In this document: in pieces, positions 1 to 7,934 of the stretch | Position numbering within the stretch: position 1 is the first letter of the stretch | Layout: every line of letters begins with the position of its first letter | Source: BD2-11 clade cluster bacterium bin43 | Lineage (GTDB): Bacteria; Gemmatimonadota; Gemmatimonadetes; Longimicrobiales; Gaopeijiaceae | Length of the DNA: 64,000 bases | Direction of reading: 5' to 3' | Assembly: GCA_002238605.1 (NCBI GenBank) | Contig: MPMR01000010.1 | Coordinates: 62,001 to 126,000 of the forward strand | Program-made: the position numbers and the translations under genes | The notes under the pieces: generated by a model | Databases searched by the model: none | What the model saw: the letters and a program-made list of their open reading frames with translations, nothing else | What the model was told of the DNA's origin: nothing

Positions 1-777
1 CTCGCCCCGATTACCGACGACCAGCAGGTGGTGCGCTTCTTCGCCGACTCGCTGTCGGAGAACTTCCTGGGCGAGCGCGACCAGGGCACCCGCGTGAGCG
101 CTGCCATCGGCGAGGCGCGCCGGCAGCTCGACGCGCGCCGGGAGGATGGGAGGGAGCGCGTGATCCTTCTGGTGACCGACGGCGAGGCGCACGAGGACGG
201 GTTCGCCGTGGCGGACAGCGCGGCCATCGCGGCCGCCGGGGACGTTGGCATCTGGGTCGCGGGGATCGGCACGGCGGAGGGGGCGGGGCTGGGGGGGGAC
301 GGCGCGGGCGCTCCGGTCACGGACGCAGGCGGCGCACCATTGGTCTCGCGGCTCAATGAACGGCTGCTGCGGGGTGTCGCCCGCGCCGGCGGGGGCGGCT
401 ACCTGGACGCATCCGACGACCGCGGCCTGGCCCAACTCGCCGCCCGCTTCCGCAGGGTCCCCGAGGACGGAGAGGAAGGCGGCGGCCCAGGCGACCCGGC
501 GACCTGGCTGATCCTCCTCGCGCTCCTGCTCGTGGCCGCCGACGGCCTGATGGACCGCCCGGGCCGCGCCCGTCTGCGACCGTCGCCCGGTGCGAGGCCA
601 TCCTCGCGCTGGTGGCGCCCGCCTTGGCGGCCGGTTCTCAATGACCTTGGAGCTGGACGCGTGCTCGGCGGATCGGTGATCGGGTCGTGGTGGCACCTGC
701 TACGCAGGCTTGCCGCCCCGGACCGATCATCACGGCCTTCGGGTTCCCGCGTGCAGTCCCCCGAGGCCGGCCCATGA
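1..777 (+). CDS. batB: BatB-type VWA-domain membrane protein, 5' end cut by the window
   Basis: The frame is open from base 1, so the start lies outside the window. The visible part is the second half of a von Willebrand factor A domain: the strand LLVTDGEAHEDG carries the downstream MIDAS aspartate, followed by a G-I-W-V-AGIGT strand typical of BatB. One transmembrane segment follows (TWLILLALLLVAADGL) and then an Arg/Pro-rich tail of about 80 residues, longer than usual for BatB. The stop overlaps the start of the TPR gene (ATGA), as expected for a batB-batC operon. Bat proteins work at the membrane with MoxR ATPases; the exact role is unclear. It could belong to the same operon type that leaves the window at the right edge. 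Confidence 0.8.
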   Translation, partial: LAPITDDQQVVRFFADSLSENFLGERDQGTRVSAAIGEARRQLDARREDGRERVILLVTDGEAHEDGFAVADSAAIAAAGDVGIWVAGIGTAEGAGLGGDGAGAPVTDAGGAPLVSRLNERLLRGVARAGGGGYLDASDDRGLAQLAARFRRVPEDGEEGGGPGDPATWLILLALLLVAADGLMDRPGRARLRPSPGARPSSRWWRPPWRPVLNDLGAGRVLGGSVIGSWWHLLRRLAAPDRSSRPSGSRVQSPEAGP

Positions 778-1625
778 CCACCCGCACCCGCCTGGGGCTC
801 GCGGCCGTCCTGGCCGCAGCCCTCGCCGCGGTCGTCTTCGCCGAGCGCGCAAGCGAGGAGCGCGCCAACCGCCTGCACCGCCGCGGCGACTGGAGTTCGG
901 CCGCCCGCATCTATCGCGCGCGCCTTCAGGCAGAAGTCCCGCTGGCTACGGGCGAGCGGGACGCCGAGTCGCCCGCCGTGCCGGAGGACCCGGCTCCCGA
1001 CGCCGGGCCGGCACCGGCGGTGACCCCTCCTGCCCCGCATCTCCACTACAACCTGGGCACCACCCTGCTCGAACTGGCCGAGGGATCCGACGCCCGCGTT
1101 CGCCTCTCCCGCGGCGCAGCGGGTCCCGACGACGAACTTCGCTCGCTCGCCTGGTACAACCTGGGCGTGGCCAGCCTGCGCGCCGCCATCGCCGCGCCAG
1201 GGTCCGACTCCGCTCTGGTCCACGTCGTGGCCGCCATGGAGGAGAACCGCAACGCCCTGCGCCTGAGCCCCGGCCGCGAGGACGCGGCCTGGAACCTCGC
1301 CTTCGCCCGCCGCATGCTCGATTCGCTCGACACCGGCGGCCGCCGCGGCGTACAGGCGGGCGAAGCCTTCTCGGACGCCGAGTTGACGGGGGACGACACC
1401 CGGGCGGAAGGCGAGTCCGGCGAGATCATGGCGCCTCCCGGCATGCTCGGCGAGGAGGAGACCGTCGTCGGCCCGGAAGGCGAAGAAGCGCTCTCCCTCG
1501 CCGAGGCGGCCGCGATCCTGAACGGCATCCGCCTCGACGGCGAACTGATCACCCGCAAGCTGCTCGGGCTCGCCAGCCGGTCGGTTTGGGGGACTCGCGC
1601 CCGAACCCTCGGACGCCGCTGGTAA
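774..1625 (+). CDS. TPR-containing BatC-like protein
   Basis: 283 residues. ATG at 774 overlaps the previous stop by 4 bases, indicating translational coupling. An N-terminal signal anchor (about residues 5-24, LGLAAVLAAALAAVVFAER) is followed by a helical region with TPR-like pairs (LHYNLGTTLLELAEG, LAWYNLGVASLRAAIA, ENRNALRLSPGREDAAWNLAFA), then an acidic Glu/Gly-rich tail. The layout matches BatC/BatE TPR proteins encoded after BatB; these are thought to scaffold the VWA proteins at the envelope. The last 30 residues change composition sharply (Arg/Leu-rich). It ends 3 bp before the stop of a convergent amidase. Confidence 0.72.
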   Translation: MTTRTRLGLAAVLAAALAAVVFAERASEERANRLHRRGDWSSAARIYRARLQAEVPLATGERDAESPAVPEDPAPDAGPAPAVTPPAPHLHYNLGTTLLELAEGSDARVRLSRGAAGPDDELRSLAWYNLGVASLRAAIAAPGSDSALVHVVAAMEENRNALRLSPGREDAAWNLAFARRMLDSLDTGGRRGVQAGEAFSDAELTGDDTRAEGESGEIMAPPGMLGEEETVVGPEGEEALSLAEAAAILNGIRLDGELITRKLLGLASRSVWGTRARTLGRRW

Positions 1626-1628
1626 TCC

Positions 1629-3263
1629 CTACGCCAGATCCGGATGCATCCTGTGCCAGTCGGTAACCGACTGGTAGGCGTGCGCCACGCTCAGAATCCT
1701 GTCGTCCGTGAACAGGTCGCCGATAATCGTCGTGCAGATGGGCTGCTCGTGGTCGAAGTCGTCCTCGGTGTTGCCGTCGCCGAAGTCGTAAGGCAAGACC
1801 ACCGCCGGATGTCCGGTCTGGTTCGTGAGCCGCGTCTCCCCGGATCCGGTCACGAACATGTCGAAGCCCTCCATCGCCTGCGCCATCTCCTTCATCAGGA
1901 TGTGGCGGCGCCTCAGCGACTGGACGTAGTCGAGCGCGAGGATGTCACGTCCGCGATGGAACCGGGGCGGGCGGGCTTCCTCTCCCTCCTGCGGCTCGGG
2001 GACCTCCTCCAGCACGCCTCCGGGCGCCACATGGAAGTCGAAGGCGGCCGACGACTCGACGCCGAGCGAGTTGGAGCCGCCCTCGGGCAGTTCCGCCATG
2101 GGCTGCGGGTCGGCTCCGAGTTCCGCCAGCTTCGCGACGAAGGTTTCAGGCGCATCCTCGGTAAAGCCGATGCGCATCCGGGACAGGTCGGGGTTGCGCT
2201 CGAAGCGGAAGGGCGCGGTCAGCGTCGCGGGATCCTTAGGGTCCGCCCCGTGGATGGCGTTGAACACCAGCGCGCAGTCCTCGACGCTGCGGCACATGGG
2301 CCCGGGCTTGTCCATGGTCCACGAGAGCACCATGCCGCCGTGCCGCGAGATGCGTCCGAAGGTCGGCCGCAGGCCGCTCAGGCCGTTGCGCCGCGACGGG
2401 CTCACGATCGAGCCCTGGGTCTCGGTGCCGATGGAAAAGCCGACCAGCCCCGCCGCCGTGGCCGAACCCGGGCCCGCCGACGACCCGCTCGATCCCTGCT
2501 CCGGATTCCAGGGGTTCTTCGTCTCGCCCCGGTACCAGTTGTCGCCCGACGCGAACTGCCCGGTCGCGAGCTTGGCGATCAGGACGGCGCCCGCCTCGCG
2601 CAGACGCACAACCAGCTCCGAGTCCTCGTCGATCACCTGATCCTGGAAATCGGCCGACCCCCAGGTGGTGCGGGTTCCGCGCACGGCAAAGAGATCCTTC
2701 ACGCCCCACGGCACCCCGTGCAGCGGCCCCCGCCAGCGTCCGGCGCGCAGATCGGCGTCGGCGCGCTTCGCCTCCTCGCGGGCCCGGTCCTCCAGGATGC
2801 TCACCGCGCACAGCAGCGTCGGATCGTGGCGCCTCATCCGGTCCAGGTAGATCTCGGTGAGCTCCTCGGACGTGATCTTGCGCTCGCGAATGAGCGCGCC
2901 CAGCCGATGCGCGGGGAGGAACGCGATCTCCTGCGGATCCGTCGGGGCCGGTCCGGGCCACGCCCCGATCTCGATCTCGTGGCGCTCGAAGGGGGATCCT
3001 CCCGACTCCTTCCACAGATTCTCGAGCAGCGATCCCGTGCCTCCGGGATACGCCTGGAACTGGACCGCGGGCGGCTCGCCGTTCCCGAGGGGGGGCAGCT
3101 CCTCCTCCTGTGCCTCCTGAAGCGTCCGCGGCACGCCGGTCGGCAGCCGATGCCGCTCATTCCCGAGGACGATCTCCGGGTGAAGGCTCCCGGCGGCAGC
3201 CCCGGCCGCGGCCATCCCCAGAAAACGCCGTCGCTCGATCCCGCCCTTTGGATTCTCTGACAT
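1629..3263 (-). CDS. Tat-exported amidase (amidase signature family)
   Basis: 544 residues. I chose ATG at 3263 because it is preceded by a GAGAGG ribosome site and gives a clean twin-arginine signal (IERRRFLGMAAAGAAAG, residues 9-25). The Ser-cisSer-Lys triad of the amidase signature family is visible: Lys189 in GVPWGVKD, the Ser cluster 258-262 in QGSSGSSAG, and nucleophile Ser285 in TETQGSIVSP. Such enzymes hydrolyse carboxamides; the substrate cannot be read from sequence. The C-terminal half has an acidic insert (about residues 375-420) absent from compact amidases. A second amidase and a Tat-exported asparaginase lie within 10 kb, suggesting extracytoplasmic amide or peptide scavenging (inference). 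Confidence 0.9.
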   Translation of the reverse strand: MSENPKGGIERRRFLGMAAAGAAAGSLHPEIVLGNERHRLPTGVPRTLQEAQEEELPPLGNGEPPAVQFQAYPGGTGSLLENLWKESGGSPFERHEIEIGAWPGPAPTDPQEIAFLPAHRLGALIRERKITSEELTEIYLDRMRRHDPTLLCAVSILEDRAREEAKRADADLRAGRWRGPLHGVPWGVKDLFAVRGTRTTWGSADFQDQVIDEDSELVVRLREAGAVLIAKLATGQFASGDNWYRGETKNPWNPEQGSSGSSAGPGSATAAGLVGFSIGTETQGSIVSPSRRNGLSGLRPTFGRISRHGGMVLSWTMDKPGPMCRSVEDCALVFNAIHGADPKDPATLTAPFRFERNPDLSRMRIGFTEDAPETFVAKLAELGADPQPMAELPEGGSNSLGVESSAAFDFHVAPGGVLEEVPEPQEGEEARPPRFHRGRDILALDYVQSLRRRHILMKEMAQAMEGFDMFVTGSGETRLTNQTGHPAVVLPYDFGDGNTEDDFDHEQPICTTIIGDLFTDDRILSVAHAYQSVTDWHRMHPDLA

Positions 3264-3610
3264 CTCGATTCCCTCTCTCAAGGTCCAAAGATGGCGCCCG
3301 AACCTGGTTCTTCGTGCGCCTCCACCTCCAACGGGGCAACATACGGCGCTCCGGTGCGGCAGGCGACACGCGTTCTCCCGGTGCGATTGCGAACTCGCAT
3401 CGCCGCGCCCGTGGCCGGTAGGGAGCACTCGACCGCCCACAGTCCCGAACCATCATTCGTGCGCCCGGCGCTTGCGGCGAACAACCACCCCTTGCTTCTT
3501 CGCGGTCTGCGAATGAGAATGATTCTCATACGATTCTCTGCCAACCATCCGGACCACGAGGACACGTGCCGCCAGCCCATGTTTCGCTCCGGCCAGTGGA
3601 GCCGGACGAG
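3264..3610. other. Divergent intergenic region, amidase / feoA
   Basis: About 350 bp between the divergent amidase and feoA. It contains the Fur box at 3514-3528 and the amidase ribosome site next to 3263. I see no convincing gene in it; open frames here have no family resemblance and run opposite or through the Fur box. Confidence 0.6.
3514..3528. promoter_or_regulatory. Fur box (7-1-7 inverted repeat)
   Basis: TGAGAATGATTCTCA is a perfect 7-1-7 palindrome that matches the Fur consensus TGATAATNATTATCA at 13 of 15 positions. It continues to the right into a partial third half-site (CGATTCTC). It lies about 80 bp before the start of feoA, as expected for iron repression of feoAB. Fur control is inferred from motif and context. 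Confidence 0.85.
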
Positions 3611-3883
3611 ATGTCGGAATCCGATCGAGGGCTTCGCGCAAACCGGCTTTCGGCCGGGGAGTGCGGAATGATCTGCGACATCGAGGGGGATCATGAGGAC
3701 ATTGAGCGCCTCAAGACGATGGGCGTGTGCCTGGGACGCCGGCTGCACGTGGTGAAGTCGGGCGATCCGATGATCGTAAGCGTCATGGGGACGCGCCTGG
3801 GGATCGCGGGGCGGCTCGCCCGCCACGTCTTTCTCCAGCCCGACGAAGGCTTCCGCTGCTACGAGCGGCACCGGGCCGACTGA
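3611..3883 (+). CDS. feoA: FeoA-domain ferrous iron transport protein
   Basis: 90 residues from ATG 3611. An upstream in-frame ATG at 3566 would add 15 residues; the shorter form fits the usual 75-90 residue family length. The SH3-like FeoA fold is recognisable: RLSAGECGMICDIEG, then ERLKTMGVCLGRRLHVVKSGDPMIV and the closing V-M-GTRLGIAGRLA segment. FeoA is a small cytoplasmic partner of the FeoB permease. feoB begins 13 bp downstream, and a Fur box lies upstream. Cysteines occur in the N-terminal half and near the C-terminus (FRCYERH). Confidence 0.9.
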   Translation: MSESDRGLRANRLSAGECGMICDIEGDHEDIERLKTMGVCLGRRLHVVKSGDPMIVSVMGTRLGIAGRLARHVFLQPDEGFRCYERHRAD

Positions 3884-3896
3884 CCGCCGGGACGTC

Positions 3897-5948
3897 ATGA
3901 GCCCCGTTTCCCTGCCCGTTGTTCCCGCCCGGGCCACGGTTCCGATCACGGTGGCGCTGGCCGGCAATCCCAATGCCGGGAAGACCACGCTCTTCAACCA
4001 GCTCACCGGGATGCGTGGCAAGACCGCCAACTTTGCCGGCACGACCACCTCGGTACGGCTCGGCAGCTTCGACATGGACGGCAGATCGATCCAGCTGCTC
4101 GACCTGCCGGGACTCTACGCGATGTCGGAGCACAAGGTCGAAGAGCGCAGGGCCCGGGACGCGCTGCTGGGCAAGCTGCCCGGACGCCCGCGGCCGCAGG
4201 CGGCAATCGTCGTGGTGGACGCGACCAATCTCGCCCGCAACCTCTACCTGGCCGGCCAGGTCCGCGAGCTGGGCGTGCCCATGGTCGTCGCGCTCAACAT
4301 GATCGACCTGGCCGAGGCGGACGGGCTCGAGATCGACACCGAGTCGCTGGCGGTCGAACTCGGCGCCCCGGTCGTGGCCGTGAGTTCGCGCTCGGGACGA
4401 GGCTTCGATCTTCTCAAGCGAGAGCTCGCCTACGTGCTGGAGGCGGGCCCGGGAGCGATCCCCGCGCTCCCGGAAGGGATCGCGGCGTGCGGTTCGTGCA
4501 CGACCTGTCCTCACGAGGCGCGCTATGACTGGGCGGAGGAGGTCGGCACGCGCGCGGTGCGGGCGGCGTGCGGCACGCGTCTCATGTCGCTGCGCCTCAC
4601 CGAAGCCATCGACGGATGGCTGACCCATCCGGTCTTCGGCGTGGCCGGCTTCGTGCTCATCATGGCCGCGCTCTTCATCTCGATCTTCTCGATCGCCCAG
4701 TATCCGATGACCTGGATCGAGGCGGGCTTCGGCTTCGCCGGCGACGTATTCGCCAGCATCCTCCCGCCCGGCGACCTCAACAGCTTCGTCGTCAACGGGC
4801 TGATCGGCGGGATCGGCGGCGTCCTCGTGTTTCTGCCGCAGATCTGCTTCCTCTTTTTCCTGATTACGCTTTTGGAGGACAGCGGTTATCTGGCCCGCGC
4901 GGCGTTCGTGGCCGACCGCCCGATGAGCCGCGTCGGGCTGCCGGGACGGGCGTTCGTGCCCATGCTCTCCGCGCACGCCTGCGCGATCCCGGCCATCATG
5001 TCCTCGAGGGTCATCGAGAACCGGCGCGACCGGTTGGTGTCGATCCTGGTGATCCCGCTTCTGACCTGCACCGCGCGCATGCCGGTTTACGTGATGATCA
5101 CCGCGCTCCTCTTCGCCGATCGTCCCGTGGTGGGCGGCCTGGTGTTCACGGGCGCCTACCTGCTCGGGATGACCGCGGCCATCGGGATGGCCTTCGTGTT
5201 CAAGAGCACCATCCTTCCCGGCGCGTCCAGCCCGCTGGTGATCGAGCTGCCGCGCTACCGGCTGCCCTCGCTGCGCAATGCCTTGCTGACGGCATACGAG
5301 CGTGGACGGGCGTTCGTCACGCGCGCCGGCACCGTCATTCTCGGGATCTCGATGGTGCTCTGGGTGCTCGCGACCTATCCCAAGCTGGACGAGTCGGATT
5401 GGAGCGCGGTGGTTCCTGCCGCGACGATCGCCGAGGTGGAGGGTCTGCGCGCCGCTGCGGTCGGGGTCGGAGGTGAAGCGGAAGCCGAGGCGCTTGAGGC
5501 GGAGGTGGGCGCGCTGATTTCGCCGTACGAGCTCGAGTACTCGGTCGCGGGCCGCGTGGGCAAGGCGGTCGAGCCCGTGTTTTCCCCGCTGGGCTTCGAC
5601 TGGAAGATCAACGTCGGGGTGATCTCGTCGTTCGCCGCCCGCGAGGTGATCGTCGCCACGCTGGCCATCGTCTACGGCATAGGCGAAGACGCCGTGGAGG
5701 ACGAGGAAACGCTGAGCGCGACCCTGCGCGCCCAGCGCCACGCCGACGGCAGCCCCGTGTTCACCACCGCAACCGCGCTGGCCCTCCTGGTCTTCTTCGT
5801 GCTGGCGATGCAGTGCCTCCCGACCAACGTCGTGACCCGGCGCGAGACGGGCAGCTGGAAGTGGCCCGCCCTCCAGTTCGGCTACATGACCGTGCTGGCG
5901 TGGACGGCGGCCTTCGTGGTGTACAGGGTAGTGTCGGCGCTGGCATAG
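3897..5948 (+). CDS. feoB: Ferrous iron transporter FeoB
   Basis: 683 residues, slightly short for FeoB. The N-terminal G domain shows G1 GNPNAGKTT (residues 23-31), G2 TANFAGTTT, G3 DLPG and G4 NMID. A helical linker follows, carrying a compact Cys motif CGSCTTC. The rest is the polytopic permease with two Gate repeats (e.g. GIGGVLVFLPQICFLFFLITLLEDSGYLARAAF and a C-terminal counterpart described here only by position, about residues 560-680). It imports Fe2+ across the inner membrane, coupled to GTP hydrolysis in the G domain. It forms an operon with feoA under the Fur box. No feoC-type gene follows. Confidence 0.96.
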   Translation: MSPVSLPVVPARATVPITVALAGNPNAGKTTLFNQLTGMRGKTANFAGTTTSVRLGSFDMDGRSIQLLDLPGLYAMSEHKVEERRARDALLGKLPGRPRPQAAIVVVDATNLARNLYLAGQVRELGVPMVVALNMIDLAEADGLEIDTESLAVELGAPVVAVSSRSGRGFDLLKRELAYVLEAGPGAIPALPEGIAACGSCTTCPHEARYDWAEEVGTRAVRAACGTRLMSLRLTEAIDGWLTHPVFGVAGFVLIMAALFISIFSIAQYPMTWIEAGFGFAGDVFASILPPGDLNSFVVNGLIGGIGGVLVFLPQICFLFFLITLLEDSGYLARAAFVADRPMSRVGLPGRAFVPMLSAHACAIPAIMSSRVIENRRDRLVSILVIPLLTCTARMPVYVMITALLFADRPVVGGLVFTGAYLLGMTAAIGMAFVFKSTILPGASSPLVIELPRYRLPSLRNALLTAYERGRAFVTRAGTVILGISMVLWVLATYPKLDESDWSAVVPAATIAEVEGLRAAAVGVGGEAEAEALEAEVGALISPYELEYSVAGRVGKAVEPVFSPLGFDWKINVGVISSFAAREVIVATLAIVYGIGEDAVEDEETLSATLRAQRHADGSPVFTTATALALLVFFVLAMQCLPTNVVTRRETGSWKWPALQFGYMTVLAWTAAFVVYRVVSALA

Positions 5949-5957
5949 GGGTGAACG

Positions 5958-5980
5958 GACCGGTGCACCCCGGCCCGGTC
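5958..5980 (+). terminator. Possible feoAB terminator hairpin
   Basis: Inverted repeat GACCGG / CCGGTC with an 11-base loop, 10 bp after the feoB stop. It lacks a T tract, so it is only a candidate. Confidence 0.3.
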
Positions 5981-6193
5981 ACTTACTCGCAACGCCACGG
6001 GATGCCGCGTGAGACTCCCACTTCGCAATGCGGATGACCCATCCCGTCATTCCACTGCCCGAGTTGGAGCGATACGTTCAGGGTGTAAACGCCCCGCGCA
6101 ACGTACAAAGCACCCGCAATCGATGGTATGACATGGGTTTAGGATTATTCGTATCATTGCGTTTAGACCACACGCTTAGACCACGATTGCATG

Positions 6194-6227
6194 GAAAAAA
6201 ACGCCCCCGCAAGGTTGCGGAGGCGTT
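6194..6227 (-). terminator. Rho-independent terminator for the 6252-6458 gene
   Basis: Read on the minus strand, a 13-bp stem with one mismatch (AACGCCTCCGCAA / TTGCGGGGGCGTT, 2-base loop) is followed directly by a run of T. It sits 25 bp after the stop of the small membrane protein. This is the best intrinsic terminator in the window. Confidence 0.88.
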
Positions 6228-6251
6228 GCACCCTTCGGGATCGGGGCGGGG

Positions 6252-6458
6252 CTAGTCTACGTCGATTTCGACGGTTGGCGTAGGGTCGGATACGGCGGCA
6301 TCCGCAAGCCCCGTGACCACGTAAGCGCCGATGGCCGCGCGAAGCCATTCCCCGTCTTCGCCTTCACCAAAGCGCCGCATCCCCTTCCGATCCGCGCGCT
6401 TGTTGTCAAGGTGCAACGCCAGTAGCCCGACGCCGAAGGCCAGCAACCAGAATCCCAT
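6252..6458 (-). CDS. Small single-pass membrane protein, unknown function
   Basis: 68 residues from ATG 6458, preceded by an AGGGGG ribosome site. One N-terminal membrane helix (GFWLLAFGVGLLALHL, residues 2-17) is followed by a charged stretch (DNKRADRKGMRRFGEGED) and a mildly hydrophobic tail ending in DPTPTVEIDVD. I do not recognise a family. A strong terminator directly downstream supports it being a real transcription unit. It is divergent from another small membrane protein at 6875, and both lie in an AT-richer patch, so they may have arrived together. Confidence 0.6.
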   Translation of the reverse strand: MGFWLLAFGVGLLALHLDNKRADRKGMRRFGEGEDGEWLRAAIGAYVVTGLADAAVSDPTPTVEIDVD

Positions 6459-6874
6459 GGGGTGCCCCCTGTTTAGGGTGAATCGGTTTCGCCCTGTACC
6501 CTTACCCCCGCCGCCCGTTCCAGCCTTTCTAGGCTGGCGGCGATGGCACGAAGTCGCCCGCCAGGTCCGAAGGGACTCGCGGAAGGGTCTTCCTCCCGGT
6601 CGGCATACCCCACCCTGGGGCCCCATGGGGCTTTCAGATCGGTGTATACCCCCCTTTTGGGGTAGTCCCCCTGCCGCCCCGGATCAGGTCGCCCGCCTTT
6701 CGGATCAGGTCCCCCGATTTCATCGCGTTACCCCCTTGCATCTACTACTGATAACCTATGTTATCGGTATTGCTATCTGCTCCTCTTCCAGCCTCCGGCG
6801 CAACATCCTTCGATGCGATACGAATAGGGCGTTCGCGTATCGTCCCCGTCCTCCGTGAATGCAGGGAAAAACCG
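6459..6874. other. Divergent spacer between two small membrane-protein genes
   Basis: 416 bp with no supported gene. It contains several C- and G-runs, a hairpin TACCCC-N6-GGGGTA at 6647-6664, and near the plus-strand gene the inverted repeat GATAAC-N4-GTTATC at 6750-6765. Promoters for both flanking genes must lie here; I cannot assign -35 and -10 boxes with confidence. Confidence 0.5.
6750..6765. promoter_or_regulatory. Inverted repeat, possible operator
   Basis: GATAAC-CTAT-GTTATC, a perfect 6-4-6 palindrome in AT-rich sequence about 110 bp upstream of the 6875 gene. It has the look of a dimeric repressor site; no regulator is identified. Confidence 0.35.
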
Positions 6875-7168
6875 ATGTCGGCAGAATTGATCGGGGTCCT
6901 GACGGTCGGCCTCATGGTCGCTGGGCTGATCCTTGTGGTTCTAAACGGGCTTCGTTCGGACATCAACGGCTTGCGCAACCAGGTCGACGGCTTTCAGCGG
7001 CAGCTGGACGGTTTCCGGGAGGAGCTGAACGGTTTCCGCGCGGAGCTGGCCTCAATGCGCCGCGATTTCGCCGACCTCGGCGAGCGCGTGGCGCGAGTCG
7101 AGGGCTTGCTGGAAGGGCTCCGGGAATCAATCCGCGAAGCCGCCGCGAGCAGGAAGTCGGCCGCCTGA
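6875..7168 (+). CDS. Small membrane-anchored coiled-coil protein
   Basis: 97 residues from ATG 6875 (AGGGA 8 bp upstream; an earlier in-frame start adds an unlikely 39 residues). One membrane helix (residues 4-23, LIGVLTVGLMVAGLILVVLN) is followed by a near-perfect heptad series in which the unit (N/D)G(L/F)(R/Q)xxx repeats: NGLRNQV, DGFQRQL, DGFREEL, NGFRAEL. It then continues as a coiled coil to the C-terminus. No catalytic motif is present. It likely forms a membrane-tethered parallel bundle; similar short TM-plus-coil proteins are common and functionally unassigned. Confidence 0.75.
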   Translation: MSAELIGVLTVGLMVAGLILVVLNGLRSDINGLRNQVDGFQRQLDGFREELNGFRAELASMRRDFADLGERVARVEGLLEGLRESIREAAASRKSAA

Positions 7169-7174
7169 CAGCCC

Positions 7175-7819
7175 TCACCCCATCCACACCACCACCCCCC
7201 ACACCACCAGCCCCACCCCCGCGACCCGCCCGGCGACCGGTCCGCACGGCGCGAGGTTCTCGATGCACACGACCGCCGCCAGCACGGCCATCCAGAGCAG
7301 GTTCATGACGCCCAACACGAGCGCCAAAGCCATCAGTGCCCAGCAGCACCCCAGGCAGTAGAGGCCGTGCCCCCACCCCATCCCCAGTGCTCCCCGCGGC
7401 CCGTCCCGCCAGCGGGTCAGGAACCAGGTGAGCGGGTTGCGGCAGTGGCGCAGGCAGGCCGCCTTGACCGGTGACAGCTGGTAGAGGCCGGCGCCCACCA
7501 GAAAGAACCCCGCGACCGGCGTGTCGCGACCGAGCGGGACCACCCCCGCCACCCCCAGCTGCACCGCTGCCGCGGCCACGCTGAAGAGCAGCCACACCGA
7601 CAGGTAGCCGGCCAGGAACAGCGCACCCGACCGGACGTGGGCCCACAACCATCTCCTGGGCACCAGTGCCGGCGGCGCCCCAGACCGGACCCGCCCGTCT
7701 CCGTCGCTCAACGAAACCAGCACCCGCACCCACGGCACCGACACCGGCAGCATCATGGCCGCCATCATCCCAAACCACATGAGCGCGGCGAGGGGGAGGG
7801 ACGTATTCAGGGCCGGCAC
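7175..7819 (-). CDS. DUF2182 integral membrane protein
   Basis: 214 residues from GTG 7819. The DUF2182 hallmarks are present: MWFGMMAAMMLPV near the N-terminus, YQLSPVKAACLRHCR (with CxxxC spacing), WGHGLYCLGCCWALM and the closing ENLAPCG. About six membrane helices are predicted by eye. The family is annotated as predicted metal-binding membrane proteins of unknown function and is often encoded beside DUF1326. Here DUF1326 lies 1.6 kb away (9402-10121) on the same strand, with two unrelated genes between. The N-terminus may be slightly longer than the chosen start allows. Confidence 0.85.
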   Translation of the reverse strand: MPALNTSLPLAALMWFGMMAAMMLPVSVPWVRVLVSLSDGDGRVRSGAPPALVPRRWLWAHVRSGALFLAGYLSVWLLFSVAAAAVQLGVAGVVPLGRDTPVAGFFLVGAGLYQLSPVKAACLRHCRNPLTWFLTRWRDGPRGALGMGWGHGLYCLGCCWALMALALVLGVMNLLWMAVLAAVVCIENLAPCGPVAGRVAGVGLVVWGVVVWMG

Positions 7820-7934
7820 GGATCTGCAGGTGTTGGTCTCATGTCACGGGGCTGACCGGGACGGTGGCACAACCGGCACTTCCGAGAGCGGTCGCCAGCA
7901 TCCGGAATTGGCTACGGAGGAATGGAGTGGAGCC

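Larger units (their letters stand above)
5949..6251. other. AT-richer spacer after feoB
   Basis: About 300 bp with clearly lower GC than its surroundings (notably 6110-6200). It holds the possible feoB hairpin, a short direct repeat TTAGACCAC at 6163-6171 and 6176-6184 (13-bp period), and the minus-strand terminator at 6194-6227. A plus-strand frame at 6028-6255 runs through that terminator and is not credible as a gene. Confidence 0.6.

Noticed and set aside
3783-5741. Long minus-strand open frame opposite feoB
   Set aside because: It is the antisense of the feoB coding sequence; high GC keeps the frame open. The composition is His/Arg/Asp-rich with no motif.
6028-6255. 75-residue plus-strand open frame after feoB
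   Set aside because: It runs through the strong minus-strand terminator and into the end of the opposite small gene, lacks a ribosome site and has no protein-like character.
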